Shown piece by piece: positions 18,704-27,799 of a stretch of 64,000 nt of DNA. The first letter of the stretch is position 1. Each line of letters starts with the position of its first letter. This stretch comes from Roseburia sp. 1XD42-34 (lineage in GTDB: Bacteria > Bacillota > Bacilli > Bacillales > Amphibacillaceae), in contig NZ_QWLJ01000001.1 of the NCBI RefSeq assembly GCF_009917385.1, forward strand, positions 186,001 through 250,000, written 5' to 3'. The translations under genes and the position numbers were made by a program. Under the pieces are notes generated by a model. That model was not told the DNA's origin, searched no databases, and saw only the letters and a list, made by a program, of their open reading frames with translations.

Positions 18704-18808
18704 GTGAAAAAATATATTTTCTGATACTTATTTGGTATGCACTTATTTCATATATTTTCCTATGATTTATTTCATTTTTTCATTTGACTTTATATAGTTA
18801 GTCTTTCT

Positions 18809-19070
18809 AATAAAGTACAAAATGAGGTACTTTGGGATACCAAAATAACCGAATAGCCACGTCCGGTGCATGAGCCCAGCAACGATGCGACTCAGAAATA
18901 CCCCCTACGCTAAGTCATCATCGGTTTCGTGGTTAAGAGGAAGGTCGACTAAAAACGGGCTTGCAGCTCAGGCGTCGGCATACTCCTGTTGCAGGAGTAT
19001 GATTCCTAAAACTTTAGTTGCATCGTTCCAGTAGCTACGTTGCTAACCGGACGCCCTGCGCCTTTGTTCT
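18809..19070 (+). repeat. Intergenic repeat family A, copy 4
   Basis: About 262 bp in the usual orientation, starting about 70 bases right of the IS110 junction. Contains ATAGCCACGTCCGG, GAGCCCAGCAACGATGCGACT, AAGTCATCATCGGTTTCGTG, GGCGTCGGCATACTCCTG and CTACGTTGCTAACCGG. The GTCGAC/GTCGGC pairing here uses a wobble in place of a C-G pair in copy 2. Confidence 0.88.
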
Positions 19071-19081
19071 CAATTAGCTAT

Positions 19082-19253
19082 AGATAAAGTGAATCTTCCA
19101 GCAGGGGATTCATTCGTCCCCATGGCTTGTTTGTACCGCAATGGTAGACCTAAAGACTTCTTACGAAATAGGGTATGGAGGTGCTGTTATCTCCCACGTT
19201 GCAGACAGATTATCCAACTCCTGAAGTGGGAGTGCTTTAACAGCACCTTATCC
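19082..19253 (-). repeat. Intergenic repeat family B, copy 2 (inverted)
   Basis: Read on the minus strand it starts GATAAGGTGCTGTTAAAGC, contains GGAGTTGGATAA, GTGGGAGATAACAGC, ATACCCTATTTCGTAAG and GCGGTACAAACAA, and ends GAAGATTCACTTTATC. These pieces match copy 4 at 40605-40800 closely. It abuts a family A copy, the two together filling most of the space between the IS element and nadC. Confidence 0.82.
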
Positions 19254-19313
19254 ACGGAGTAAACAGAAATTACATAATGAAATTATTTGTTCTGACTTTA
19301 AGTCATATTAGGT

Positions 19314-20150
19314 TCACATATAGACAGAAGCGCTTATATCTAGCGATGGTGCTGCATGTGTTAAATAACCTAATGAGATAAAATCAATCCCGCTTTTTGC
19401 ATAATTCAGTAATTGCTCAAACTGGATACCGCCAGAAGCCTCAGTGATTATCGTTTTTGGAACATGGTGAATCCAATTCCTAATCCTTTCTGGAGAGCAA
19501 TTATCAAACATAATAATATCGACTTCATTGGCAATCGCCTCTAATAATTGAGCTTCTGATTCAATTTCAACTTCTATTTTCACTGTATGACCAAGCCTGG
19601 ACTTTATCCTTTGTACAGCATTAGTAATTGAGCCAGAAAAGGCAATATGATTATCTTTAATCATCACAGCGTCAGATAAACCGTATCGATGATTATATCC
19701 GCCTCCACACCGTACCGCCTGTTTTTCCAACATACGTAATCCAGGTGTCGTTTTTCTAGTATCACAAATTTTTACTTCTGTTTCTTTCACCATTTGTACA
19801 GCTTTTGAGGTTATTGTAGCAATTCCGCTCATTCGTTGGAGCAGATTTAAGATCACTCTTTCCACTTGTAATAGATGGATGATGGATCCTGATGCAGTAG
19901 CAATTACGTCACCAACTTCTAGTTGGTCTCCGTTTTCTTTATTTCTAATAAGCTGAATAGGAGTGTGGATCATTTGAAAACCCAAATCTATGATTTCAGC
20001 ACCGCAAAAAATTCCTGGTTCTTTAGCATGAAATGTGATGGTTCCTTGCATATGTGTATCGAACAAATTTTGGCTCGTCATATCTCCATATCCAATATCT
20101 TCCAAGTAGAATTGATTAAGCATGGTGTTTAATTGTGTCAGGTTGATCAT
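19314..20150 (-). CDS. nadC: Nicotinate-nucleotide pyrophosphorylase (carboxylating)
   Basis: 278 residues. Converts quinolinate and PRPP to nicotinate mononucleotide. Motifs: EDIGYGDMTSQNLF near the start, GIFCGAEII, LNLLQRMSGIATIT, CDTRKTTPGLRMLEKQAVRCGGG with the quinolinate-binding Arg/Lys residues, NHRYGLSDAVMIKDNHI, EVEIESEAQLLEA and IMFDNCSPE. It overlaps the 3' end of nadB by 35 bases, so the two are translationally linked. It is now the last gene of the split nadBC segment, because repeats and an IS110 element follow in place of nadA. Confidence 0.95.
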   Translation of the reverse strand: MINLTQLNTMLNQFYLEDIGYGDMTSQNLFDTHMQGTITFHAKEPGIFCGAEIIDLGFQMIHTPIQLIRNKENGDQLEVGDVIATASGSIIHLLQVERVILNLLQRMSGIATITSKAVQMVKETEVKICDTRKTTPGLRMLEKQAVRCGGGYNHRYGLSDAVMIKDNHIAFSGSITNAVQRIKSRLGHTVKIEVEIESEAQLLEAIANEVDIIMFDNCSPERIRNWIHHVPKTIITEASGGIQFEQLLNYAKSGIDFISLGYLTHAAPSLDISASVYM

Positions 20151-21702
20151 AAGTGACCTCCATTCTATTCGTCGTTTTAAAATGAATGATCCGTTTTTGT
20201 AGCCAATCCTCGTTATCTTTATTGGGAAAATCGGAACGAATATGGCAACCTCTTGTTTCTGTCCGGTGTAATGCTGCTTCTGTTATCAGACGAGCAGCAA
20301 TCCACATAAAATATACTTGAATCGTGGAACGATCGCTTTGTTCGATCTGTTTAAAGGGATCAATCTGATAAGAGTCAAGCCATCTTAATTGTTTGGATAA
20401 ACAATCATGATCACGAATAATTCCAACTGCTTGCATCATAGATTGCTGTAGTTCTTGTTTGGTAAATGGTAGTTTAGTAAGTTGTTTTCGACGTTGTTTC
20501 TTTGGTGTGAAATCAATCGGCTGTACATTGTCATGTTGTTGGATGATGTAATCTGCTAAACGTTTTCCATAAACAAGCCCCTCCAATAAAGAATTGCTGG
20601 CAAGACGATTTGCACCGTGAACACCACTTGCAGCAACTTCACCAATAGCATATAAGCCTTTCACTGAGGTAACGCCCCGATCGTCAATAACGACACCTCC
20701 GATCATAAAGTGTGCTCCAGGGATGACAGGAATTTTTCCTTTTTGAATGGAAACACCATGTTGCTTACACATGTTAGCTATTGCAGGAAATCTCGAGCTG
20801 AATTCTTTTACGGGTATAATGTCTAAATACACTTTTCTACCTGCTTTGATTTGTTGAAATAATTCATGGGCAACGATATGTCTCGGGGCTAAATCACCTA
20901 ACGGATGAACATGTGTCATGAATGGCTCATTTAAATCATTTATTAAGGTCGCACCCGCCCCACGAACAGCCTCAGAAACAAGTCCTATACTTTTTCCATT
21001 TATATGGAGGAGGGTTGGATGAAATTGAAAAAATTCCATGTCGCTAAGCTTTGCTCCTACTCGATAAGCAAGAGCCACACCATCACCCGTAACGGCAGAA
21101 GTGTTAGACGTACTTGCATACAGTTCACCAGCTCCGCCGGTTGCGAGAATGATGTATGGAGCAACATAAGTATGACATGACCCATCTATATCTTTCGTTA
21201 TAACGCCAATACATCTTTCTGCTTTGTTTTGCAATAAATCGATTACCATTTTGTTTTCCAGCCATTGGACACTCTTTGATAAATACAACTGGCGGAGAAG
21301 AAACTCTGTCATATATTTTCCAGTTTGATCTCCCCCACAGTGAGTAATGCGCGCTTTACTATGGGCTCCTTCTAAGCCTAAGGCTATTTTGCCGTCTGCA
21401 TGCACATCAAACGGAGCAACCCCAACCCAATCCTTAATGATTTGCCTTCCTTCCATGACTAATGTATGAATGGCTGCGGCATTTCCATGTTGATCTGCAG
21501 CAGTAATAGTGTCCATGTAATGCTCATAGAGGCTATCGGTTGCGGAAATAGCAGCAGCAATTCCTCCTTGTGCGCGATAAGAATTACTATTTCTTAAACG
21601 ATTTTTTGTGATAATCATCACATTAAACTGTTCTTTAAGTTGGCAAGCAAGTTGTAATGCGGCAATGCCACTACCAATAATGATTACGTCTGTTCCTTTC
21701 AC
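20116..21702 (-). CDS. nadB: L-aspartate oxidase
   Basis: Flavoprotein that oxidises L-aspartate to iminoaspartate for NadA. About 528 residues from GTG 21702 (KGTDVIIIGSGIAALQLACQL), which follows AAAAGGTGAG; longer upstream reading-frame extension is discarded because it would cover the operator and lacks family similarity. FAD-binding GxGxxA motif is IIGSGIAAL; SYRAQGGIAAA, HGGNA-type context EGAHSKARITHCGGDQTG, ATGGAG and the active-site Arg in DLAPRHIVAHE are visible. C-terminal helical domain ends near residue 528. First gene of nadBC, controlled by the palindrome at 21723. Confidence 0.94.
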   Translation of the reverse strand: MKGTDVIIIGSGIAALQLACQLKEQFNVMIITKNRLRNSNSYRAQGGIAAAISATDSLYEHYMDTITAADQHGNAAAIHTLVMEGRQIIKDWVGVAPFDVHADGKIALGLEGAHSKARITHCGGDQTGKYMTEFLLRQLYLSKSVQWLENKMVIDLLQNKAERCIGVITKDIDGSCHTYVAPYIILATGGAGELYASTSNTSAVTGDGVALAYRVGAKLSDMEFFQFHPTLLHINGKSIGLVSEAVRGAGATLINDLNEPFMTHVHPLGDLAPRHIVAHELFQQIKAGRKVYLDIIPVKEFSSRFPAIANMCKQHGVSIQKGKIPVIPGAHFMIGGVVIDDRGVTSVKGLYAIGEVAASGVHGANRLASNSLLEGLVYGKRLADYIIQQHDNVQPIDFTPKKQRRKQLTKLPFTKQELQQSMMQAVGIIRDHDCLSKQLRWLDSYQIDPFKQIEQSDRSTIQVYFMWIAARLITEAALHRTETRGCHIRSDFPNKDNEDWLQKRIIHFKTTNRMEVTYDQPDTIKHHA

Positions 21703-21722
21703 TATAAACTCACCTTTTTTAC

Positions 21723-21738
21723 ATGTGTCTTGACACAT
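21723..21738. promoter_or_regulatory. Candidate NiaR operator in front of nadB
   Basis: ATGTGTC-TT-GACACAT is a perfect 7-2-7 palindrome lying about 20 bases before the nadB start, downstream of a possible promoter (TTGTAT, 17 bp, AATGAT on the minus strand). Firmicute NiaR sites have a TGTC..GACA core, and the niaR gene is encoded divergently next door. A repressor blocking nadBC when niacin is available is inferred. Confidence 0.75.
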
Positions 21739-22026
21739 ATCATTACATATTATTAAACTAAATACAAGTGTTATATCATTATTATTTATAGACCATAAAA
21801 ATCGGTTAAAAATAAAAAGCAAATTTGGACGAAAAAGTTTGTTGAAAATAAGGGCTGTGAAGAGGGGAAGAAGGAAAACTGTTGTCTGAAAAATATAATA
21901 AAGTATAAAACGCTAGGCTCTAAGTATAAGAATAACTACAGCTTTCACTAAAGGATTGCGTCAAGTAAAGTTCTAAGAGTAGGTAAGAAATATCTATCAG
22001 GATGATGGAAAGGAGATGAGAATAAA

Positions 22027-23208
22027 GTGATATATTTTGATTATGCCGCTACAACGCCAATAGATGAAGAAGTATTAGTCATCTATCAGCAGGTGGCTGC
22101 ACATTATTGGGGAAACACAAGTAGCCTACACCATATAGGAGGAGAAGCAAAACAAGTACTGGAAAATAGTCGTAAAAGTTTAGCGACATTATTACATGTT
22201 CCACCAAGAGGGATTTATTTTACCTCAAGCGGCACAGAATCCAACCAGCTTGCAATTGTATCACTTGCCCTCAGTCAGTCGTATAAAGGCAAGCATATTA
22301 TAACTTCACAAGCCGAACATTCTTCCGTTTTTTCAGCCTTATCGTATTTAGAAAATAAGGGGTTTGAAGTAACGAAAATCCCGTATACGAAAGATGGACA
22401 AGTAGATCTGCTTCAGTTAGAAAAAGCAATTCGTTCTGATACAATTATGACAACGATTGGATATGTTAACTCAGAAATCGGCTCTATTCAACCACTTGAG
22501 AAAATTCGCCAGCTATTGCATGCAGAAATAATTTTTCATACTGATGCTGTCCAAGCCTTTGGTAAAGTTGATCTATCAAATTTGCATAAGGTCGTCGACA
22601 GCTTTTCCATCTCATCACATAAACTATATGGTCCGAAAGGCGTAGGAGCGGTTTATATTCAACCAAGATTCGCCATTAAAGGTATATTTCCTTTACAAAC
22701 TCATGAACACGGGATTCGGGGCGGAACAGTTAACACTCCTGGTATTGCAGCTTTTGCTGCCGCGGCATTAAAGTACGTTGGAGAAGAATGGGATAGCGCA
22801 ATTAAATTAAGGCGGCTGTTCTTAGCAGCGTTAAAAAGAGAGCTAAAGTCGCAGCAACAGGTAATTGAATCATCTGTATCACAGTTACCTCATATTGTTG
22901 GACTTACACTTCCTAATTATGAAGGACAGTTAATTATGTTAGAATGTAATCGAAAAGGCTTTTGCATATCAACTGGAACTGCCTGTGGACGAGCATCATC
23001 GACAGCAGGAAAAACAATGGTAGCGATGGGATATTCAGAGGAGAGACAAAAGGAGTTTATCCGAATTTCTTTCGGCAAAGATACGAGCGAAAATGATATT
23101 GTTCAATTAGTACAAGTATTGAAGGAAATTGTTGTAGGAAATAAGGAAATAGGTGATAAAGATTGCGAGAAAAGAAAAAATTGTTCGGTGAAGAGCGAAG
23201 GAATTTAA
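22027..23208 (+). CDS. nifS: NifS/IscS-like cysteine desulfurase of the NAD cluster
   Basis: 393 residues, PLP-dependent class V aminotransferase fold. Motifs: IYFDYAATTPID at the start, SSGTESNQLAI, HSSV, FHTDAVQAFGKVDL, SISSHKLYGPKGVGA with the PLP Lys, RGGTVNTPG and the Cys loop STGTACGRASST with the persulfide Cys. Divergent from nadB and overlapping niaR by 46 bases, the arrangement seen around Bacillus nad genes, where this desulfurase supplies sulfur for the NadA iron-sulfur cluster. GTG 22027 is the start, with AAAGGAGATGAG upstream. No iscU/sufU partner is adjacent. Confidence 0.92.
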   Translation: MIYFDYAATTPIDEEVLVIYQQVAAHYWGNTSSLHHIGGEAKQVLENSRKSLATLLHVPPRGIYFTSSGTESNQLAIVSLALSQSYKGKHIITSQAEHSSVFSALSYLENKGFEVTKIPYTKDGQVDLLQLEKAIRSDTIMTTIGYVNSEIGSIQPLEKIRQLLHAEIIFHTDAVQAFGKVDLSNLHKVVDSFSISSHKLYGPKGVGAVYIQPRFAIKGIFPLQTHEHGIRGGTVNTPGIAAFAAAALKYVGEEWDSAIKLRRLFLAALKRELKSQQQVIESSVSQLPHIVGLTLPNYEGQLIMLECNRKGFCISTGTACGRASSTAGKTMVAMGYSEERQKEFIRISFGKDTSENDIVQLVQVLKEIVVGNKEIGDKDCEKRKNCSVKSEGI

Positions 23209-23714
23209 TTTTAAGTCTATTAAAAAATGCCAACACCCCAATTACTGGTGGAGAACTGGCAAAAAGGACCAATGTTAGCCGTCAGGTAATTGTTAATGAT
23301 GTGACTTTGCTAAAAGCGAGGAAGGAACCGATTATTGCTACGAGTCAAGGATATATGTATTTGTCTCCCAAAGCCGATAGAAGCGTAGAAAAGACGATTG
23401 CCTGTCAGCATACACCTGATCAAGCAGAAGCGGAATTAATAATCCTTGTCGACCATGGAATAACGGTAAAGGATGTAACGATAGAGCATCTTGTTTATGG
23501 TGATTTGACAGCTTCGATTATGGTATCGAACCGAAAAGAAGTAGAGCAATTTATCCACAAAATCACATCCACTGGTGCAGCATATTTGTCCGAACTTACA
23601 GGTGGCGTCCATTTGCATACATTGCTTGCCGATAAAGAAGAACAATTAAACGAAGCAGAAATGGCTTTAAAGCAAGCGGGATTCTTAATGGAGACAAACG
23701 AAATGAGGGAATGA
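23163..23714 (+). CDS. niaR: NiaR (YrxA) niacin-responsive transcriptional repressor
   Basis: 183 residues. N-terminal winged helix-turn-helix (HTH_11) with ILSLLKNANTPITGGELAKRTNVSRQVIVNDVTLLKA, then a 3H domain whose three conserved His give the family its name (CQHTPDQ, EHLVYGDL, VHLHTLLAD). It represses NAD synthesis genes in response to nicotinic acid. The start is TTG 23163 with AGGTG 7 nt upstream, inside the end of nifS, so it is translated from the nifS message. Presumed target: the palindrome at 21723. Confidence 0.92.
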   Translation: MREKKKLFGEERRNLILSLLKNANTPITGGELAKRTNVSRQVIVNDVTLLKARKEPIIATSQGYMYLSPKADRSVEKTIACQHTPDQAEAELIILVDHGITVKDVTIEHLVYGDLTASIMVSNRKEVEQFIHKITSTGAAYLSELTGGVHLHTLLADKEEQLNEAEMALKQAGFLMETNEMRE

Positions 23715-23722
23715 TTCCATAG

Positions 23723-23848
23723 TTGGGTTATATTATCCCATCTCCACCAGCAATTTTTGGAGCAAAACAACGTTTAGAACGTGCCAAGCACGGATTTATT
23801 GTTTTACCTCGTTTCTTTGCAATTAACCAAGACTATTTGATGGTTTAA
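23723..23848 (+). pseudogene. Short 41-codon frame, possibly a gene fragment
   Basis: An open stretch from TTG 23723 to TAA 23848 encodes a peptide containing IIPSPPAIFGAKQRLERAK and ending FFAINQDYLMV. It has no good ribosome binding site. The composition looks protein-like, so a remnant of a degraded gene is possible, but I do not recognise a family. Confidence 0.25.
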
Positions 23849-24046
23849 GAATGGTAGGAAGAACCTCTGAATCGTTGAGAAAATTTTCGCTTAAAGTTGG
23901 ATGGTCGAGGTAAAAAAGTGCTTTGCATGGAAGAGGGGCTGGATATATTCTTCTGAAATAAACAGCTAATATACATCCAGCGGGAGCGTTTCTAACAAAA
24001 ATAGTGAAAAGAACTAGATGGAGGGTGAGAATTGCTTAGCACTGGC

Positions 24047-24081
24047 AAATCTCGCCAATTCATTTTTGATTGACGAGATTT
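24047..24081. terminator. Terminator between niaR and the glycerophosphodiesterase gene
   Basis: AAATCTCGCCAAT and ATTGACGAGATTT form a 12-13 bp stem (one bulge) followed by TTTCTTT on the plus strand. It lies between convergent genes. Confidence 0.8.
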
Positions 24082-24135
24082 TTCTTTGAATCCAATTAGG
24101 CAGGGACCTTTGGCATATTCATATTCTGAAAGGTA

Positions 24136-24948
24136 TTAAGGTATAATTACGTCTGTTTCAATCAGCCTCGGATGAATAGTTTTCGCTTTTTCATATGCTA
24201 TAGCAGAGTTAACGGAGTATACATGGAGTTTCAGACCTGCTTTTTTAATTTTTTTGGCAGTTTTTTTATCTATATTGTTAATAGATGTTGTGTAAATGGC
24301 GTTATTATATTGCTTTAATTTTTCAATATCAGCATCTGCATTCTTCAATGCATTTCCAAGGAACGTAACAGTTGCTTCTGGGTACCATTCGTTAAATTGA
24401 TTTCGAATAGCTTCTTTACTTAATACAAAGAATGAATGATTTAACACTTTTGCTTCCTTAGCTTCTTCCACAATACGGTCTACGAATTCTTTATCATCCC
24501 AGTCACCTTTTGAACCATCAAAGTTAATACCAATTTTGTATTTATGAGCTTCCTCTAATACTTCCTCAAGTGTTGGGACTTTATAATCGGTTACATTTCC
24601 CTCCTTATCTTCAATATCAAAACTTTGGATTTCTTCTAATGTTAGATCTTTTACCTCTCCAGAGCCTGTCGTAGTACGATCAATCGTTTTATCATGCATC
24701 AATATATATTGGTCGTCCTTGGTTTTTTGGACATCAATTTCAACAAAGCCATATCCTAATAGGCCAGCCTGAGTTATCGCTTCTAATGTATTCTCAGGCG
24801 CCGCCACTTGTGCACCACGATGAGCACTTAATTCTGTTTTATTGCTTTGTAACCAGTTGTCACTCGGTGCTGCATTTGCAGCACCTCCAAATAAAGATGT
24901 TGCTAATATAAATGGTACAGTTAACAACAAGGCTTTTTTCCTTTTCAT
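24136..24948 (-). CDS. Secreted glycerophosphodiester phosphodiesterase
   Basis: 270 residues. Signal peptide with Lys-rich start and cleavage likely after AANA (about residue 26). The GDPD domain shows SAHRGAQVAAPENTL (catalytic His, Arg and Glu), FVEIDVQKTKD, LMHDKTIDRTTTGSGEV (second catalytic His) and the C-terminal LIETDVIIP. It hydrolyses glycerophosphodiesters to glycerol-3-phosphate outside the membrane. ATG 24948 is preceded by AGGAAGTGAAGG on the minus strand. It stands alone between a terminator and a long non-coding gap. Confidence 0.9.
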   Translation of the reverse strand: MKRKKALLLTVPFILATSLFGGAANAAPSDNWLQSNKTELSAHRGAQVAAPENTLEAITQAGLLGYGFVEIDVQKTKDDQYILMHDKTIDRTTTGSGEVKDLTLEEIQSFDIEDKEGNVTDYKVPTLEEVLEEAHKYKIGINFDGSKGDWDDKEFVDRIVEEAKEAKVLNHSFFVLSKEAIRNQFNEWYPEATVTFLGNALKNADADIEKLKQYNNAIYTTSINNIDKKTAKKIKKAGLKLHVYSVNSAIAYEKAKTIHPRLIETDVIIP

Positions 24949-25556
24949 TGTCCTTCACTTCCTCTTCTTTAGTATTGGGTACGCTTTAACAATACATAAA
25001 CAGTGTAAAGAGCATATTAATTTATTATTATTTTTAAGATAATTTTGTTGTTTCTTACGCTAAAAAACAATGTGTGTAAATGGTTAACTATATGCTTCAA
25101 TCTGCTATTGACCTGTACGTAACTTCTTCTCAAATATTAAAATGAATGATAGCGTCTTCCACAAGCGAGCTCAAGAATGGAGTAATAATGGATGCTTGAG
25201 CACCTTTATTAAAAGGTACAATGATGTTACGCAACCTTTAATGTGGTATACCAAAAGCAATAAAGGAACGTAATTTCTTGAGGACTATAAAAAATGTTAA
25301 ATAAAATTTGATGTTATGTCATGAGTGATCAAAATCAGCGGTGTTATTGAGGGTAGGAAACTAATTATATTAACGCAAATAACGCATTATCCACGAATAA
25401 GGAACCCCATATTTTAAATAGGTATTTGCTAAACACTGGTCTCATCATATACAAAAACATGGGAAAGACATGGAAGAAGAGTACAATGCTTGAATAGGAA
25501 GATGCGCGAAAAGAAAGATTCATGCTTTGGGCATATTTTTATTTAAGCATACAAAA
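24949..25556. other. Non-coding gap upstream of the glycerophosphodiesterase gene
   Basis: About 600 AT-rich bases. It should hold the minus-strand promoter of the phosphodiesterase gene next to 24949. I see no protein-like frame, no copy of repeat families A-C and no convincing palindrome. Confidence 0.5.
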
Positions 25557-25588
25557 GGGAGTGCAGTGGCTAATGTCACTGCACTCCC
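25557..25588 (-). terminator. Terminator downstream of tRNA-Ala
   Basis: GGGAGTGCAGTG at 25557-25568 pairs perfectly with CACTGCACTCCC at 25577-25588. On the minus strand it follows the tRNA by 12 bases and is followed by CTTTTG. Confidence 0.9.
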
Positions 25589-25600
25589 CTTATTGTGTGA

Positions 25601-25673
25601 TGGAGTCAAGGGGGATCGAACCCCTGACCTCTACGCTGCCAGCGTAGCGCTCTCCCAGCTGAGCTATGACCCC
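25601..25673 (-). tRNA. tRNA-Ala (anticodon GGC)
   Basis: On the minus strand: acceptor GGGGTCA paired with TGACTCC (one G-U), D arm GCTCAGCTGGGAGAGC, anticodon stem CTACG/CGTAG around loop CTGGCAG (anticodon GGC), T arm AGGGGTTCGATCCCCCT, discriminator A. Total 73 nt with no extra encoded CCA beyond the acceptor. It is a single tRNA, not part of an rRNA cluster. Confidence 0.96.
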
Positions 25674-26007
25674 GTATAGACACAAATCTTATTATAATTA
25701 ACTATGTACATTATTTCAAGTATTATGTAAAAATAAACAAGAGAAACCTCATTAAATGACATTTTTTTGAACTTTAACTATTCAAAAAGACTATTTTAGA
25801 ACAAATAGTTACGTTTCTATTAAAAATATTAAACATGGCTAAATCATGCGTGCATCAAGGGGAACCCGATTGTCATTTATCTAAAGGTAATTAGTTTTCA
25901 TTGTGAAAATATCACAATTTTTCGAAGTTTGACGTTTGAAATACAGAGGAGTACCATAAATACAACAAAAAATATAATTATCAGTTTATTCTGAAGGAGT
26001 TTGAATT
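25674..26007. other. Divergent region between tRNA-Ala and the peptide transporter gene
   Basis: About 330 bases without a gene. It should contain the tRNA promoter (minus) and the peptide transporter promoter (plus). A small palindromic piece TTCATTGTGAAAATATCACAAT lies about 100 bases before the transporter start; its role is unknown. Confidence 0.45.
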
Positions 26008-27501
26008 ATGTCAACACATAGTAAAGAAGAAATTGTACAGAGCGTTCCCCAGACAGGTTTTTTTGGACACCCGAGAGGTCTCTTTACACTTTTCTTCACA
26101 GAATTTTGGGAACGTTTCTCCTACTATGGAATGCGTGCGCTTTTACTTTATTATATGTATACCGAAGTTGCTAGTGGTGGCTTGGGTATCGACAATGATA
26201 CGGCCAAATCCATTATGGCAATTTATGGATCGCTCGTGTATATGTCAGGAATTATCGGCGGGTGGATTGCCGATCGGTTATTAGGAACGCAACAGACCGT
26301 ATTTTACGGTGGTGTACTGATTATGGCTGGTCATATAGTGTTAGCACTACCTGCAGGTGTAACAGGATTGTTTTTATCCATGTTTTTAATAGTCATGGGT
26401 ACTGGTTTGTTAAAACCAAATGTATCCAGTGTAGTTGGAGATCTTTACCGTTTATCAGATGTAAGAAGAGATTCTGCATTTAGTATATTTTACATGGGAA
26501 TTAATATGGGGGCACTTATTGCACCATTAATCGTTGGTACGTTAGGACAAGAATATAATTATCATTTAGGATTTGGTGTAGCGGCAGTAGGTATGTTATT
26601 AGGTTTGATCGTTTTTATAATTACCAAAAAAAAATATCTTGGTTTAGCAGGAACGTATGTACCGAATCCACTTGCCCAAGAAGAAAAGAAAAAAGTACTT
26701 GGTACAATAACTACAGGTATTATTATCATTATTTTATTAGGTGCCATCACTATGCAAACAGGATTGTTAACCATTAATCGGTTTACTTATTTTGTTAGTA
26801 TATTAGGTATTATAATACCTACGCTTTATTTTATCGTTATGTATCGTAGTCCAAAAACAAATGCAGACGAAAAATCAAGATTGCTTGCCTATATTCCTTT
26901 GTTCATCGCTGCCATTATGTTTTGGGCGATACAGGAGCAGGGTTCTATTATTTTAGCCGAGTATGCGGACAAACGAACACAATTAGAATTTCTTGGTATA
27001 GATCTAAAATCATCTTGGTTTCAGTCGCTAAATCCATTATTTATCGTTGCCTTGGCTCCAGTATTTGCCGGGCTATGGATAAAATTAGGTGAACGGCAAC
27101 CATCAACATCGAAAAAGTTTTCTCTCGGCTTGTTCTTTGCTGGCTTATCCTTTTTAGTTATGATTATCCCGGCTTCGATCAATGGAACGGATAGCTTAGT
27201 AAGTCCTGTATGGCTTGTCCTTAGCTTTTTACTCGTCGTTATTGGAGAACTATGCTTGTCTCCTGTAGGTTTATCCGCAACAACAAAGCTTGCTCCAGTA
27301 GCATTTTCTGCGCAAACAATGAGTCTCTGGTTTTTATCCAATGCTTCAGCACAGGCAATTAATGCGCAAATTGTGAAGCTTTATAAACCAGCAACGGAAA
27401 TCATATATTTTGGCGTAATTGGAACAATTGCTATTTTTCTAGGTTTAGCATTATTCCTGTTATCTCCAATAATTCAACGTTTTATGAAGGGTATTCGCTG
27501 A
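26008..27501 (+). CDS. dtpT: Proton-dependent di/tripeptide transporter, POT family
   Basis: 497 residues with 14 predicted helices, as usual for bacterial POT carriers. The family signatures are present: FFTEFWERFSYYGMRALLLYYMY near residue 35 (ExxER motif), GGWIADRLLG, and FYMGINMGALIAPL (the PTR2-type FYxxINxG motif) around residue 160. It imports di- and tripeptides with protons and complements the ABC peptide importer earlier in the window. ATG 26008 follows AAGGAG. It is monocistronic, with a long inverted repeat downstream. Confidence 0.94.
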   Translation: MSTHSKEEIVQSVPQTGFFGHPRGLFTLFFTEFWERFSYYGMRALLLYYMYTEVASGGLGIDNDTAKSIMAIYGSLVYMSGIIGGWIADRLLGTQQTVFYGGVLIMAGHIVLALPAGVTGLFLSMFLIVMGTGLLKPNVSSVVGDLYRLSDVRRDSAFSIFYMGINMGALIAPLIVGTLGQEYNYHLGFGVAAVGMLLGLIVFIITKKKYLGLAGTYVPNPLAQEEKKKVLGTITTGIIIIILLGAITMQTGLLTINRFTYFVSILGIIIPTLYFIVMYRSPKTNADEKSRLLAYIPLFIAAIMFWAIQEQGSIILAEYADKRTQLEFLGIDLKSSWFQSLNPLFIVALAPVFAGLWIKLGERQPSTSKKFSLGLFFAGLSFLVMIIPASINGTDSLVSPVWLVLSFLLVVIGELCLSPVGLSATTKLAPVAFSAQTMSLWFLSNASAQAINAQIVKLYKPATEIIYFGVIGTIAIFLGLALFLLSPIIQRFMKGIR

Positions 27502-27660
27502 TTTCTGTTATGTTAGCCATGGAATATGTAGGATATACTACCTATTATGTCCACATGAACTTGGGGATGAGGTTTCCTACTAATGTCTATGGACCTTATC
27601 AATAATAAATCAGAAACAGCTTTCTGAACGGAAAGTTGTCCTGTCATTCACATTTTATTG

Positions 27661-27725
27661 ATATGCTCCCAATATGGTATGCAGAGAAATAATAAAAATT
27701 CTCTACAACTGTATTGGGGGCATAT
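27661..27725. terminator. Long inverted repeat after dtpT
   Basis: ATATGCTCCCAATA at 27661-27674 is matched by TATTGGGGGCATAT at 27712-27725, with a second stem GAGAA...TTCTC inside. There is no clear T-tract, so termination is plausible but not proven. The rest of the 300-base gap is empty. Confidence 0.5.
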
Positions 27726-27799
27726 CACATGAATAAAGGTGCTATTTTCATTTACTCTTCCGTTTACGTCAGGCAAACAAATCTCCAATTTTTAATTTC

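Larger units (their letters stand above)
17284..18738 (+). mobile_element. IS110-family insertion sequence inserted in the nad operon
   Basis: One intact DEDD transposase gene with about 220 bases of non-coding sequence on its left and only about 35 on its right, as in the IS110 group. CTTATTTGGTAT occurs at 17284-17295 and again at 18727-18738; I take this 12-bp direct repeat as marking the two junctions, giving an element of about 1.44 kb. No terminal inverted repeats were seen, as expected for this family. It lies between nadC and nadA in opposite orientation to them. Exact ends are inferred. Confidence 0.8.
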
